A stretch of DNA of 64,000 nt from Lota lota (lineage: Eukaryota > Chordata > Actinopteri > Gadiformes > Lotidae), in assembly GCA_026745465.1 (NCBI GenBank), contig JACYXH010000473.1, positions 8,162,191-8,226,190 on the forward strand. The letters are read 5' to 3'. A program made the position numbers and the translations under genes. The notes under the pieces are model-generated. The model did no database searches, was not told where the DNA came from, and was given only the letters and a program-made list of their open reading frames with translations. Shown one piece after another: positions 14,098 through 24,193 of this stretch (position 1 is its first letter; every line of letters starts with the position of its first letter).

Positions 14098-14674
14098 CAT
14101 AGTCATCTCAAACTTCTGCCGATGGTTCCGTTACACTCCGGGTTAGACTGGATCTCTGTGGGCTGAACTGTGGGGGGGAGGGGTGTGTGTGCTGGTGCTG
14201 ATTGGGGGGATCTGACTCATCCAGCACAAGGGCCCGGCCCCTCCACCATCGGGCCCCCCTGCGGAGCTGCTAACAGCTACCCTGCTAGTAAATGCTAGTT
14301 CTCCACCTCTTCCTCCTGCTTCTCCTCCAGACACACTTTATCTGCTGGGGGGCTGTTGCTGAGACTTGGGGTCCTATTTTTAGCTGTAGGTTGTTTTGAA
14401 TTTAAGACCTCTCTTCTTCATTCATGTCAGGTTTATTTGTGGAAACCTTAATCCCAGGTACAGTCTCAAAATGTCTTCACGGGCCAACTCTATGCCTAAC
14501 CTAACCCCCTTCTGAAGGGCAAGGGAGGAACTTCCCCAGAACCCCCAGGGGGGAGACAAAGCTGTTATCCCAGGGTAGGACCGGTTCCCGTTTCATTTAC
14601 TTGAGAGCAGGAATCCTAACGTTTCACCTGCTGGACACGATAAGCAGCAGCAAGGCAGAGAGTGTTCCTGTGAG

Positions 14675-14785
14675 GCTCAACTGGTAGACCATGGCGTTAT
14701 ACCGCCAAGGTTTTGGGTTCGATTCCCAATCACGGTATTATAAGACGCTTGGACAAAAGCGTCCGCCAATTTACATAAAAATACA
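14675..14785 (+). repeat. SINE-like fragment
   Basis: GGTTTTGGGTTCGATTCCCA carries a B-box-like motif. It is followed by AAGACGCTTGGACAAAAGCG, the SINE-type tail. Confidence 0.55.
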
Positions 14786-14846
14786 AATACAATGTATGGA
14801 ATGAAGAGAGTCCAATGGCCATGAAAACCAGCAATGGTGGGTTTGC

Positions 14847-14848
<2 letters not shown>

Positions 14849-14936
<88 letters not shown>
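14849..14936. repeat. (GT)44 microsatellite
   Basis: Perfect GT repeat. Confidence 0.98.
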
Positions 14937-14939
<3 letters not shown>

Positions 14940-15039
14940 GTGGACCAGAACATCCTTGTTAATTGGTGATTGTCCGTCTTAGCGTTGCTGAGGACAATGA
15001 CCAATCCCTCTGAGTCACCTGTAACAGGCACCCTACCCT

Positions 15040-15261
15040 CTCTCCCTCCCTCTCTCCCTCCCTCTCTCCCTCTCTCCCTCCCTCCCTCCCTCCCTCCCTC
15101 CCTCCCTCCCTCCCTCCCTCCCTCCCTCCCTCTCTGAGGTTTAATCTAATTCAGCCCCTTCGGTTCCCATGCCTTCACCGCCAGTACCGGCGCTGTACTC
15201 TCTCTCATTATGTTGGATTGTTATCTGATCCATTTAGCGTGTTGGGGTGACAGTGATTAGC

Positions 15262-15293
<32 letters not shown>

Positions 15294-15393
15294 GAGAGAC
15301 AGGAGGTGAGGGGAGGGTTTGAGTCATGGTAACAGCGGCAGGGACATGCTGCAGAGTGATAAGGCTATTAAACACACAGATCTGGTCCCTGGA

Positions 15394-15476
<83 letters not shown>

Positions 15477-15490
15477 CTCTCTCTCTCTCT
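15040..15490. repeat. (CCCT)n, (GA)n and (CT)n cluster
   Basis: CCCT/CTCC at 15040-15134, GA at 15259-15298, CT at 15398-15490. Confidence 0.95.
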
Positions 15491-15723
15491 TAGGGACACT
15501 TTACCCTTAACATGCTGGGAAGAGAGATGGTGGGTCATGGTTGTCTGTGTGTGTGTGTTTGTTTATGTGTGTGTGTTTGTGTGATGTTCAATGGCCTGCC
15601 GGTTTAAGTCAAGTTGGTGTTGATATGTATAATGTATATCAACATGTAAACTACTAGATTCAACTACATTCAAATATCAACTGACATGAAAAGAGAGACA
15701 CAATAGGAACCCACTTCTAAGGT

Positions 15724-17875
<2,152 letters not shown>

Positions 17876-18199
17876 TAAAAGGGGAGAGTTTCGTTGTTGA
17901 GAAGTCATGTAGTTGAACGCAGACCGTGAGTAAAAGGGGAGAGTTTCGTTGTTGAGAAGTCATGTAGTTGAACGCAGACCGTGAGTAAAAGGGGAGAGTT
18001 TCGTTGTTGAGAAGTCATGTAGTTGAACGCAGACCGTGAGTAAAAGGGGAGAGTTTCGTTGTGAGAAGTCATGTAGTTTAACGCAGACCGTGAGTAAAAG
18101 GGGAGAGTTTCGTTGTGAGAAGTCATGTAGTTTAACGCAGACCGTGAGTAAAAGGGGAGAGTTTCGTTGGGAGAAGTCATGTAGTTTAACGCAGACCGT
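17876..18199 (+). repeat. 55-bp minisatellite, six copies, fused to snoRNA copy 1
   Basis: Units start at 17881, 17936, 17991, 18046, 18100 and 18154 (55, 55, 55, 54, 54 bp). Each unit ends with AACGCAGACCG, identical to the first bases of the snoRNA element, followed by TGAGTAAAAG. The last unit runs straight into snoRNA copy 1. The array therefore arose by slippage including the snoRNA 5' end. Each of the first five units carries a GTGAGT donor-like motif. Confidence 0.9.
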
Positions 18200-18323
18200 T
18201 TCCAGCGAGGCCCGGCCAGTCGTGGCTCTGGCCTTTCCTGCCGCGTCTGCTAGAGAGCTCTGAGGCGGTTTGAGGCCCCGCAGTGTCCCACACAGCGGGG
18301 TTATAGTTAAACCTCGGACATGG
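18191..18323 (+). ncRNA. H/ACA snoRNA-like element, copy 1
   Basis: The 5' hairpin is closed by GCAGAC (18191) with GTCTGC. A hinge follows, then a 3' hairpin with lower stem GGTTT/AAACC and upper stem CCCCGC/GCGGGG plus GTGT/ACAC. It ends CTCGG-ACA-TGG, placing ACA three nucleotides from the inferred end. The hinge reads AGAGAG, which misses the last A of the ANANNA H-box consensus, so this copy may be weakened. It is 74 nt upstream of the acceptor at 18396-18397. The class call is from architecture; the target is not assigned. Confidence 0.6.
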
Positions 18324-18397
18324 ATATCCGTAAAGAAAGTGGTGGGGTTTGTGTACTGGACGAAACCCATAGACTTATGAGTTGTATCGTTTTCCAG

Positions 18398-18457
18398 AAT
18401 CATGGCGGACCACGCTGTCCGCTCCCCGGGCTGAAATGGCAGCAACACGTGGACCGG
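18398..18457 (+). ncRNA. Short host-gene exon after snoRNA copy 1
   Basis: Bounded by acceptor GTTTTCCAG and donor GTAACT. It is homologous to the exons at 19003 and 19662 but diverged by small deletions. An ATG four bases in opens a frame that stops after ten codons, so it is unlikely to code for protein. Confidence 0.5.
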
Positions 18458-18792
18458 GTAACTATGCTACACATTGGATGTATACCTTCTGGGGTGTGAC
18501 TCGCTCAATGAGCTTGTGTCCATTTTCTCTCAAAACGCATGCTTATTTAGTTGTAAAATGCCAACTATTTTCAGTCCTCACTCTTTTTTTTAATGGCATT
18601 TGTGAACCATTATGTCCGCGGTCCATGTGCCTTAGGTCATCTATCAAATCGTGTGTTCATATAAACCGCTTGGCTAACACAACTAAGCATGGTGTATTTT
18701 AAGATAGTATGAGCAAAATTGGTCTCTAGTATGACAACGGGCTGAGTTTACGCGACTTTGGATCAGCGGTACCCAACTGGTACCAGTTAAAT

Positions 18793-18929
18793 GCAGACCG
18801 TTTCCAGCGAGGCCCGGCCTGTCGTGGCTCTGTCCTTTCCTACCGCGTCTGCTAGAGTAATTGGAGGCGGTTTGAGGCCCCGCAGTGTCTTCTGCACACA
18901 GCGGGGTTAAAGGTAAACCTCTGACATGG
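18793..18929 (+). ncRNA. H/ACA snoRNA-like element, copy 2
   Basis: Same two-hairpin architecture as copy 1, with GCAGAC/GTCTGC basal stem, hinge AGAGTA matching the H-box consensus ANANNA, 3' hairpin CCCCGC/GCGGGG with a slightly longer apical loop, and terminal CTCTG-ACA-TGG. It sits 73 nt upstream of the acceptor of the 19003 exon. With conserved stems and both boxes it is one of the most intact copies. Confidence 0.68.
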
Positions 18930-19002
18930 ATACTCTTAAAGAAAGTGGTGGGGTTTGTGTACTGGATGGTGCCATAGATTTAACAATAGTGTTCTTCTCC
19001 AG

Positions 19003-19067
19003 AATCATGGATGACTCTGCTGACCACGCTGTCTGCGACCGAGTGAAATGGCAGCAACACGGAACAG
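19003..19067 (+). ncRNA. Short host-gene exon after snoRNA copy 2
   Basis: A 65-nt exon between TTCTTCTCCAG and GTAAGA, both strong splice signals. It starts AATCATGG. The frame from the ATG (MDDSADHAVC...) stays open to the donor but stops soon after joining the next homologous exon, which suggests a short upstream-ORF-like peptide or none. Confidence 0.55.
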
Positions 19068-19458
19068 GTAAGACCTCGCCAAATATGAAACTCATTGGAC
19101 ATAATCCATGTGAGTCAGTGAATGAGATTGTAACCAAAATACCTAATTTGGCAACAACAAAAAAAAGCCCTTCATGCTTGCATCTATTTTCCATTCTTAT
19201 GTTCCCTATTTTGGATCGCTTCCATGTATGACATTATGAAGGAATATGTCCAAGATGTACACTAGGCGATCTGGCAAATGAAATGGATAAAATGATATGA
19301 ACATCTAAATCTTTTGACCAAAATCGAAACCCCTTTGGTCACAATCTTAATCGTTCTTTCTAAGATAATGCAACCAAACAAAATCGGTCTCTAGTATGAC
19401 AACGGGCTGGGTTTACTCTTATTTTTGCTCGATGGGGCACAGTTGGTACCAGTTAAAT

Positions 19459-19591
19459 GCAGACCGTTTCCAGCGAGGCTAAGCCTGTCGTGGCTCTGTC
19501 CTTTCCTACTATGTCTGCTAGAGAGCTCTGAGGCGGTTTGAGGCCCCTCTGTGTCCTACACAGAGGGGTTATAGGTAAACCTCGGACATGT
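19459..19591 (+). ncRNA. H/ACA snoRNA-like element, copy 3 (compensated 3' stem)
   Basis: Architecture as in the other copies. The 3' hairpin reads CCCCTCTGTGT-CCT-ACACAGAGGGG, a fully paired 11-bp stem. Compared with CCCCGC/GCGGGG in the other copies, a G-C pair is replaced by T-A and an A/A mismatch becomes T-A, so both arms changed and pairing was kept. The terminal box is CTCGG-ACA-TGT. The hinge AGAGAG lacks the final A of the H box. The acceptor of the next exon is 70 nt downstream. Confidence 0.63.
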
Positions 19592-19661
19592 ATCTTAAAG
19601 AAAGTGGTGGGGTTTGTGTACTGGATGGTGCCATAGATTTAACAGAAGTGTTCTTCTCCAG

Positions 19662-19726
19662 AATCATGGATGCCTCTGCTGACGACGCTGTCTGCGATCG
19701 AGTGAAATGGCAGCAACACGGAACAG
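19662..19726 (+). ncRNA. Short host-gene exon after snoRNA copy 3
   Basis: A 65-nt near-identical copy of the 19003 exon with the same acceptor (TTCTTCTCCAG) and donor (GTAAGA). Few differences separate the copies and splice sites are kept, consistent with recent tandem duplication of an intron-exon unit. Confidence 0.55.
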
Positions 19727-20109
19727 GTAAGACCTCGCCAAATATGAAACGCATTGTACATAATCCATGTAACTCCTGAGATGTGAGTCAGTGAATGAGA
19801 TTGTAACCAAACTACCAAAATACTTAATTTGGCCAAAAAATGCCCTTCATGCTTGCATCTATTTTCCATCCTTACGTTCCCTATTTTAGATCGCTTCCAT
19901 GTATGACATTATGAAGGAAGATGTAAACTAGGTGATCTGTCAAATGAAATGGATAAAATGATATAAACATCTAAATCTAAACCCCTTTGGTCACAATCGT
20001 ACTCCTTCTTTCTAAGCTAATGCAACCAAACAAAATCGTTCTCTAGTATGACAACGGGCTGAGTTTACTAGATTTTGGATCAGCGGTACCCAACTGGTAC
20101 CAGTTAAAC

Positions 20110-20244
20110 GCAGACCGTTTCCAGCGAGGCCCGGCCTGTCGTGGCTCTGTCCTTTCCTACCGCGTCTGCTAGAGAAAACGGAGGCGGTTTGAGGCCCCGC
20201 AGTGTCCTCTACACAGCGGGGTTAAAGATAAACCTCAGACAAAA
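20110..20244 (+). ncRNA. H/ACA snoRNA-like element, copy 4
   Basis: GCAGAC/GTCTGC basal stem, H-box-like hinge AGAGAA, 3' hairpin CCCCGC/GCGGGG with inner GTGT/ACAC, and terminal CTCAG-ACA-AAA. The tail differs from the TGG/TGT of other copies, and so does the sequence after it, so the element boundary is at or just after ACA plus 3 nt. It is 64 nt upstream of the acceptor of the 161-nt exon at 20309. Confidence 0.67.
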
Positions 20245-20308
20245 ATATGACTTTGTTTCCCCAGAAACCCCTGACTAAATCTCTGCTTGTTGTTTTTCTG
20301 AATTTCAG

Positions 20309-20469
20309 TTGGGTGTCGCTGACCCGTCGGTCACCCTAAGGGTGCCGGTGTCGGCGCTCTGCGGTCGGACCGCAGAAGAGCAGATGAAGACGACGGTATA
20401 GCGCCGCTGTACGCGTCATGACCGGTTTGGACGACGCCAGAGAGGGGACGTTTTCGCATTGTGCACGAG
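20309..20469 (+). ncRNA. Structured host-gene exon after snoRNA copy 4
   Basis: A 161-nt segment between a pyrimidine-rich acceptor (TTTTTCTGAATTTCAG) and donor GTAATC. It differs from the 65-nt exons and contains hairpins, including CTGCGGT-CGG-ACCGCAG at 20359-20375. I recognise no protein in it. Confidence 0.45.
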
Positions 20470-20828
20470 GTAATCCCTCACTGCAGTGCTTAAACTGGGC
20501 ACGTTTCACATTCCTAACTATTTCCGAATGTCTTGATCAAATGAAAGGATAGTACCCTTTGTGTTTTCAAGGATAAAAAAATAATAATAATCCATTCAAA
20601 TGACATGAGTTTTGACAGGAGAAATCGGTTAGCGGTTTTGAAACGGTGCCAACCGGTGATTAAAAGCTAGCCCTCCGGGGCATTTAGCTAGTTCTTAAAG
20701 TCCCCTATTTACCACTCCCTCTTGTGATGTCACCAGTGGATAAGACTTTTTAAATGACTACTCTTCCTCACACGTGGCGGTGAAATAGTGGCCCTATTTA
20801 TTTATTTAAGAATCCCTAGTAGTTTAAC

Positions 20829-20962
20829 GCAGACCGTTTCCAGCGAGGCCCGGCCTGTCGTGGCTCTGTCCTTTCCTACCGCGTCTGCTAGAGAAAACTG
20901 AGGCGGTTTGAGGCCCGCAGTGTCCTCTACACAGCGGGGTTAAAGGTAAACCTCTGACATGG
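20829..20962 (+). ncRNA. H/ACA snoRNA-like element, copy 5
   Basis: GCAGAC/GTCTGC stem, H-box-like AGAGAA, 3' hairpin and terminal CTCTG-ACA-TGG are all present. The 3' hairpin has lost one C of the CCCC arm (CCCGC against GCGGGG). The downstream flank resembles that of copies 1-3, but the CTTCTCCAG acceptor and short exon are missing. The next good acceptor is at 21344-21345, 383 nt away. Confidence 0.62.
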
Positions 20963-21345
20963 ATACTCTTAAAGGAAACTCCTCGCAAAGTGGTGGGTTT
21001 TGTGTGGTGGGTGGTGCCATAGATTTAAAGGTACATTTATAGCTAAATCTCAACACAATCAACCCATTAAAAGGGCCTGTGCTTTAACCTAATATGGATG
21101 GGTCAGTTGACCAGTTGGTACGGTCCACTGGGTTGATCCATCTATCCTACATCTGAGTGGGACACTCGCGTGTGACGTCACTGCAGGGTCGATTTTGAAA
21201 TGGCTAATAAACATCACACCTGGTGGTAAAATAGGGTCCATGTAACATGGCAATAATTTGACAAGATGGAAGGTACATTTTTCAAATGGACTCAACATGT
21301 GTGATGCAACGTTTTAGATGGTAAAATGTTTCCATTTTGTTTCAG

Positions 21346-21780
21346 AATCTGCGATGTTGGAGGCTTGGATGTTGGAGGCTTGGGTCGAAGGAAATGGTGC
21401 AACGCCGGACTGGGGTTTTAGCTGAGATTGAGTCAATGGGGAACAACATCCGATACAAAGTTTGAAATGTGGCGTGAAGGGTCCTGGCTTCCATTTCTGG
21501 GACCTTTTGGGGGTGGGGGGAGAAGAGTTTGTATGTTCTTACCTTGTTCATTTGCTTTCCTCTGGGGCTCATATTTCCGTCACACCAAAAAACGATGCGC
21601 AACTTATGTTAATTATCCTGCCATGCCTTTGACCAAGGCACCAGCATCACAGCTGGATTAGCTGCTCCCAAGAGATGAGTTAAAGGCAAAGAGGACACGT
21701 TTATTCCAAAGGGACAAAAAAAAAAATACAGACAGAAATTTGTTTTCACTTTAAATAAAAAAAATTCAACACAAATATTC
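21346..21780 (+). ncRNA. Putative last exon of the snoRNA host gene with poly(A) signal
   Basis: Begins after TTTTGTTTCAG. It has a short direct repeat near the start (GGATGTTGGAGGCTTGG) and ends near AATAAA at 21754-21759. No conserved frame is seen. The cleavage site is a guess. Confidence 0.4.
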
Positions 21781-22425
21781 TTATGTTGTACGTTTTTGAT
21801 TGAGTTTCATAAACGACTGATGCACAGCACCCATATGATATATTGTTGATATTATTAATAAGTTAATAGGTATTTGTCTGAGTGATGGGTTTCCTTGTAT
21901 TTTTTTTGTTCTTTCCTCGACATCATTTATTGGGACATAAACGTATCGAAAACTGGCTAATTGGCTGCATCACATGTGGATGACCAGGGACTACACATCC
22001 TTCCGGTTGTAGCTGCAAGTCCCAGGTTACTGCGGATTCGACGATAGGGCGTTGAAAGGGCGTGAATTATAAAGCACTCCCCATACTTGGTCAACTACAC
22101 ACCTTGACTTTGGATTGACCGTCCTATCAAAAGTGGAAAAGGCACCGACCATGTAAGAAAAACAAAAAAGGGACTTAATGCATTCCGAAGATTACATAGA
22201 TTTTTGTGCAATGAACCAGATCCTTTGTCCACAAAGAGCAGCCGCCTTCGCTCGAAACTTGTTTGCCTCTGATCTGCAACTCTTCCTTATGGAATACCAC
22301 AAACTACGATGTTGACATTTTTGATGTGTAACTTTTTTGGGGCGGAAGCGATCGTTTTAACAAAGCTTATTCCATGAACTGACTTTACTTTCGGTTTCGA
22401 CTAGTAAACTTTGGCCGTCGTAAAC

Positions 22426-22615
22426 ATGGCGGTGGAGAAGAGGGGGGTCGGAGTGGAAGTGATCGGGGTCCCGGACTTAATGTCCGTTGATCGAACGGTT
22501 GATAAACTTCTGATTCACTTTTTGAGACCACGGAACGGAGGCGGAGAGGTGCGGAGGGTCATTTACCCAACGCATTTACCCGGGCGTGCACTGGTCATAT
22601 ACGACGAACCAGACG
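22426..22615 (+). CDS. rbm43-like exon 1
   Basis: 190 nt from the ATG to the donor GTAGGT at 22616, ending in phase 1. It encodes the first beta-alpha-beta part of the RRM-like module, including VIYPT and ALVIYDEPD. Confidence 0.75.
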
Positions 22616-24193
22616 GTAGGTCGACTCGCAGTCAATGATTGAAAAAACGAAATACGTGTTCACTCAGATAGGGTGTTGGATCATGAAGGCCAAACAATGT
22701 AGGCCTAGTTATAAACAAAGTCTTACTCTCCCCCCCCCATAGTCGCTTTTCGTGTCCTACAAAACCGCCGCCATGAGCTGCAAATTGGGGACCAACATTT
22801 TTCCCTGGAGGTGAAACCTGTCGACAGGCCCGAGGTAATCCATAATCTCATTTTAACGTTTGAACACTTTGAGATGTTAGGGAGTGTGTTGTGTGTGTAA
22901 CACACGTTATAATCCGTGTGTGTGCTTCTGTTTGTGTTTACCTGTAATAAGCTTGACCTACCAGTGGAGGCCACCCTGAACGTAACTATGATCGCCGATG
23001 AGGGGGCTCTGAAACGACTTCTTCACCGGCATGGCTTTGAGATCATCGAACAGGACAGTCGCAGAGGCCAGGTAAGAGTCAAGGGCTCCATGATGATGTT
23101 GAGGTCGTTCAAGGCCGAAACCCAGAAGCTGCTGAAAGCACAGACCCCACCCCGACTCTCCTCATCCTCGTCCTCACCGGGACAAAGTCCAACGCCCCCT
23201 GGTGCCGATTCCAGGAACTCCACCCATGGCAGCTCCATGGACACACGTGCGTATGCTAGCCCTTCCCCTACCCCCTCTTCCTCCAGCACCTCCTCCTCCT
23301 TGTCAGCGGTTGGACCAGTAGACAGTAGGCACCTGCCTCCCAAGAAACTGCCAACTGAGTCAGTCCTCGTGCCCTCAGACGTGTTGGACTACGCCCAGCG
23401 CTACAAGAAGCTCGGCATCGAGGACATCCTAGCGAGCAATGGCGTCAAGATGGACGTGGTTGCCATGGATACCGACGTGAGCAGGGTCTATGTAACGGGG
23501 CGGGGTGCCCAAGTCGCCACGGCCGAGCTCCAGAGCCTTTTGTCCGACCTCCTCTCCACGCTACGCACCCGCCAGGTTCCGCTCGGCGACCTCGACCATG
23601 ACGCCCAGGTGGGCGTGGCCAAGCGCATCCAGGAGCTGAAACACAGGTATCCGTTGGTGCTCATCAAACAGATGGGCGGAGCCATCCACCTGATTGGACC
23701 AAGGTCGTCCTGTGACGAACTGAAGGAGAGAGTCATGCAGGAGAGGCCTGCGGAGTTGTTGGCACCGGTTAGAACGGGAAGGAGTCAGGAAAAGGAAAGG
23801 AGTCAGGAGAAATCTACTTCGCCAAAGAGGCAGAGTCGAATCCGCCAAATCGACTCTGCCAAAGAGGCGGAGTCGATCTGTGCCAAATCGACTCCGCCAA
23901 AGAGGCGGAGTCGATCCGTGCCGAGAAATATCTCAGGCGCGAGCAGAAGAGGAGAGCTAGCAGGCGAGGCTACGGCTAAGCTAGCTCCGCTGTCTTCCTT
24001 GGACGGCGGCCATTCTTCGCAGAGAGCTAGGGACGTAGGAGGCCAAGGCGCCGCTCTGACACAGGGAAGGAGCAGCTCCGTGACTACGACCAGCGCTAAG
24101 CCAGAAGAGACAGCCAACTACAGGAGCCCTGGAGAGAACAAACTTAAGACCTGCAACGGGTCCAGTTGTGAAGACCTCCTTAATGCCCTTTAG
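22426..24193 (+). CDS. RBM43-like RNA-binding protein (three exons joined)
   Basis: Exons 22426-22615, 22743-22834 and 22952-24193 join in phase to 1524 nt (507 residues plus TAG). The start ATG has a good context (AAACATGG) and I see no better one upstream. Residues 1-94 form an RRM/NID-like module (VEVIGVP near the start, VIYPT...GRALVIYDEPDVA in the middle, then LEVKPVDRPE), the pattern of RBM43, IFP35/NMI and the PARP10/14 RRMs. Exon 3 continues LDLPVEATLNVTMI, then a Ser/Pro linker, a second folded segment (VPSDVLDYAQRYKK...; KQMGGAIHLIGP) and a basic disordered tail. Human RBM43 is shorter (about 357 aa); the tail is extra here. Function is not established. It lies between the snoRNA host gene and myo1g, in the same orientation. 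It could be another NMI/IFP35-related fish protein. Confidence 0.72.
22743..22834 (+). CDS. rbm43-like exon 2
   Basis: 92 nt between a poly-C/CATAG acceptor and donor GTAATC. Joined in phase it reads VAFRVLQNRRHELQIGDQHF..., finishing the RRM-like module with LEVKPVDRPE. Confidence 0.75.
22952..24193 (+). CDS. rbm43-like exon 3 (terminal coding exon)
   Basis: Starts after an unusual acceptor (CTGTAATAAG) in phase 0 and runs 1242 nt to TAG. It holds the second domain, a Ser-rich linker (residues ~150-210) and a basic tail. An in-frame repeat (AKEAES / AKSTPPKRRSR) comes from the imperfect DNA repeat at 23845-23918. The first 36 nt of the open frame before 22952 are intronic. Confidence 0.75.
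   Translation, partial: LDLPVEATLNVTMIADEGALKRLLHRHGFEIIEQDSRRGQVRVKGSMMMLRSFKAETQKLLKAQTPPRLSSSSSSPGQSPTPPGADSRNSTHGSSMDTRAYASPSPTPSSSSTSSSLSAVGPVDSRHLPPKKLPTESVLVPSDVLDYAQRYKKLGIEDILASNGVKMDVVAMDTDVSRVYVTGRGAQVATAELQSLLSDLLSTLRTRQVPLGDLDHDAQVGVAKRIQELKHRYPLVLIKQMGGAIHLIGPRSSCDELKERVMQERPAELLAPVRTGRSQEKERSQEKSTSPKRQSRIRQIDSAKEAESICAKSTPPKRRSRSVPRNISGASRRGELAGEATAKLAPLSSLDGGHSSQRARDVGGQGAALTQGRSSSVTTTSAKPEETANYRSPGENKLKTCNGSSCEDLLNAL
23845..23918 (+). repeat. In-frame hairpin repeat in the rbm43-like tail
   Basis: Two tandem units with CGACTCTGCC-AAAGA-GGCGGAGTCG (from 23851) and CGACTCCGCC-AAAGA-GGCGGAGTCG (from 23889). The second is a perfect 10-bp stem. A degraded third copy is just upstream (GCCAAAGAGGCAGAGTCG). 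Confidence 0.8.

Larger units (their letters stand above)
18187..20965 (+). repeat. Tandem segmental duplication of a snoRNA-exon unit (about 0.60-0.72 kb)
   Basis: The element starts are 602, 666, 651 and 719 bp apart. The second and third units (18793-20109) are alike over most of their length, including the segment just before the element (GGTACCAGTTAAA) and the intron after the exon. Unit 1 is truncated. Units 4 and 5 diverge outside the element. Confidence 0.85.
17876..21760 (+). ncRNA. Putative snoRNA host gene (SNHG15-like) carrying a tandem H/ACA snoRNA array
   Basis: Inferred non-coding host transcript. Short exons at 18398-18457, 19003-19067, 19662-19726 and 20309-20469 have good acceptors (TTTTCCAG, CTTCTCCAG, AATTTCAG) and donors (GTAACT, GTAAGA, GTAAGA, GTAATC). 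A last exon from 21346 is followed by AATAAA at 21754. Each of the first four H/ACA-like elements lies 64-74 nt upstream of an acceptor, i.e. inside an intron, as is usual for vertebrate snoRNAs. Joining the 65-nt exons gives only a short frame from ATG that stops in the next exon, typical of SNHG transcripts. The first exon and start site are not resolved; GTGAGT donor-like sites occur in the 55-bp repeat at 17881-18153. In human, SNHG15 lies beside MYO1G in the same orientation, and myo1g begins 5 kb downstream here. The name is inference from synteny. Confidence 0.55.

Noticed and set aside
14530..14600. CTGTTATCCCAGGGTAGGAC resembling mitochondrial 16S rRNA
   Set aside because: The similarity is short and the flanks do not match, so a nuclear mitochondrial insert is not supported.
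17905..18448. Minus-strand frame of 162 codons with repeated MTSHNETLPFYSRS
   Set aside because: It reads the antisense of the 55-bp minisatellite and snoRNA copy 1; the apparent protein repeat follows the DNA repeat.
18907..19869. Antisense frames in the two snoRNA units (IFGEVLPVPCCCHF...)
   Set aside because: Similar only because the DNA is duplicated; splice signals and snoRNA architecture are on the + strand.
23023..24117. Minus-strand frames across the rbm43-like exon 3
   Set aside because: Shadows of a G/C-rich coding exon; no splice continuity or domain.
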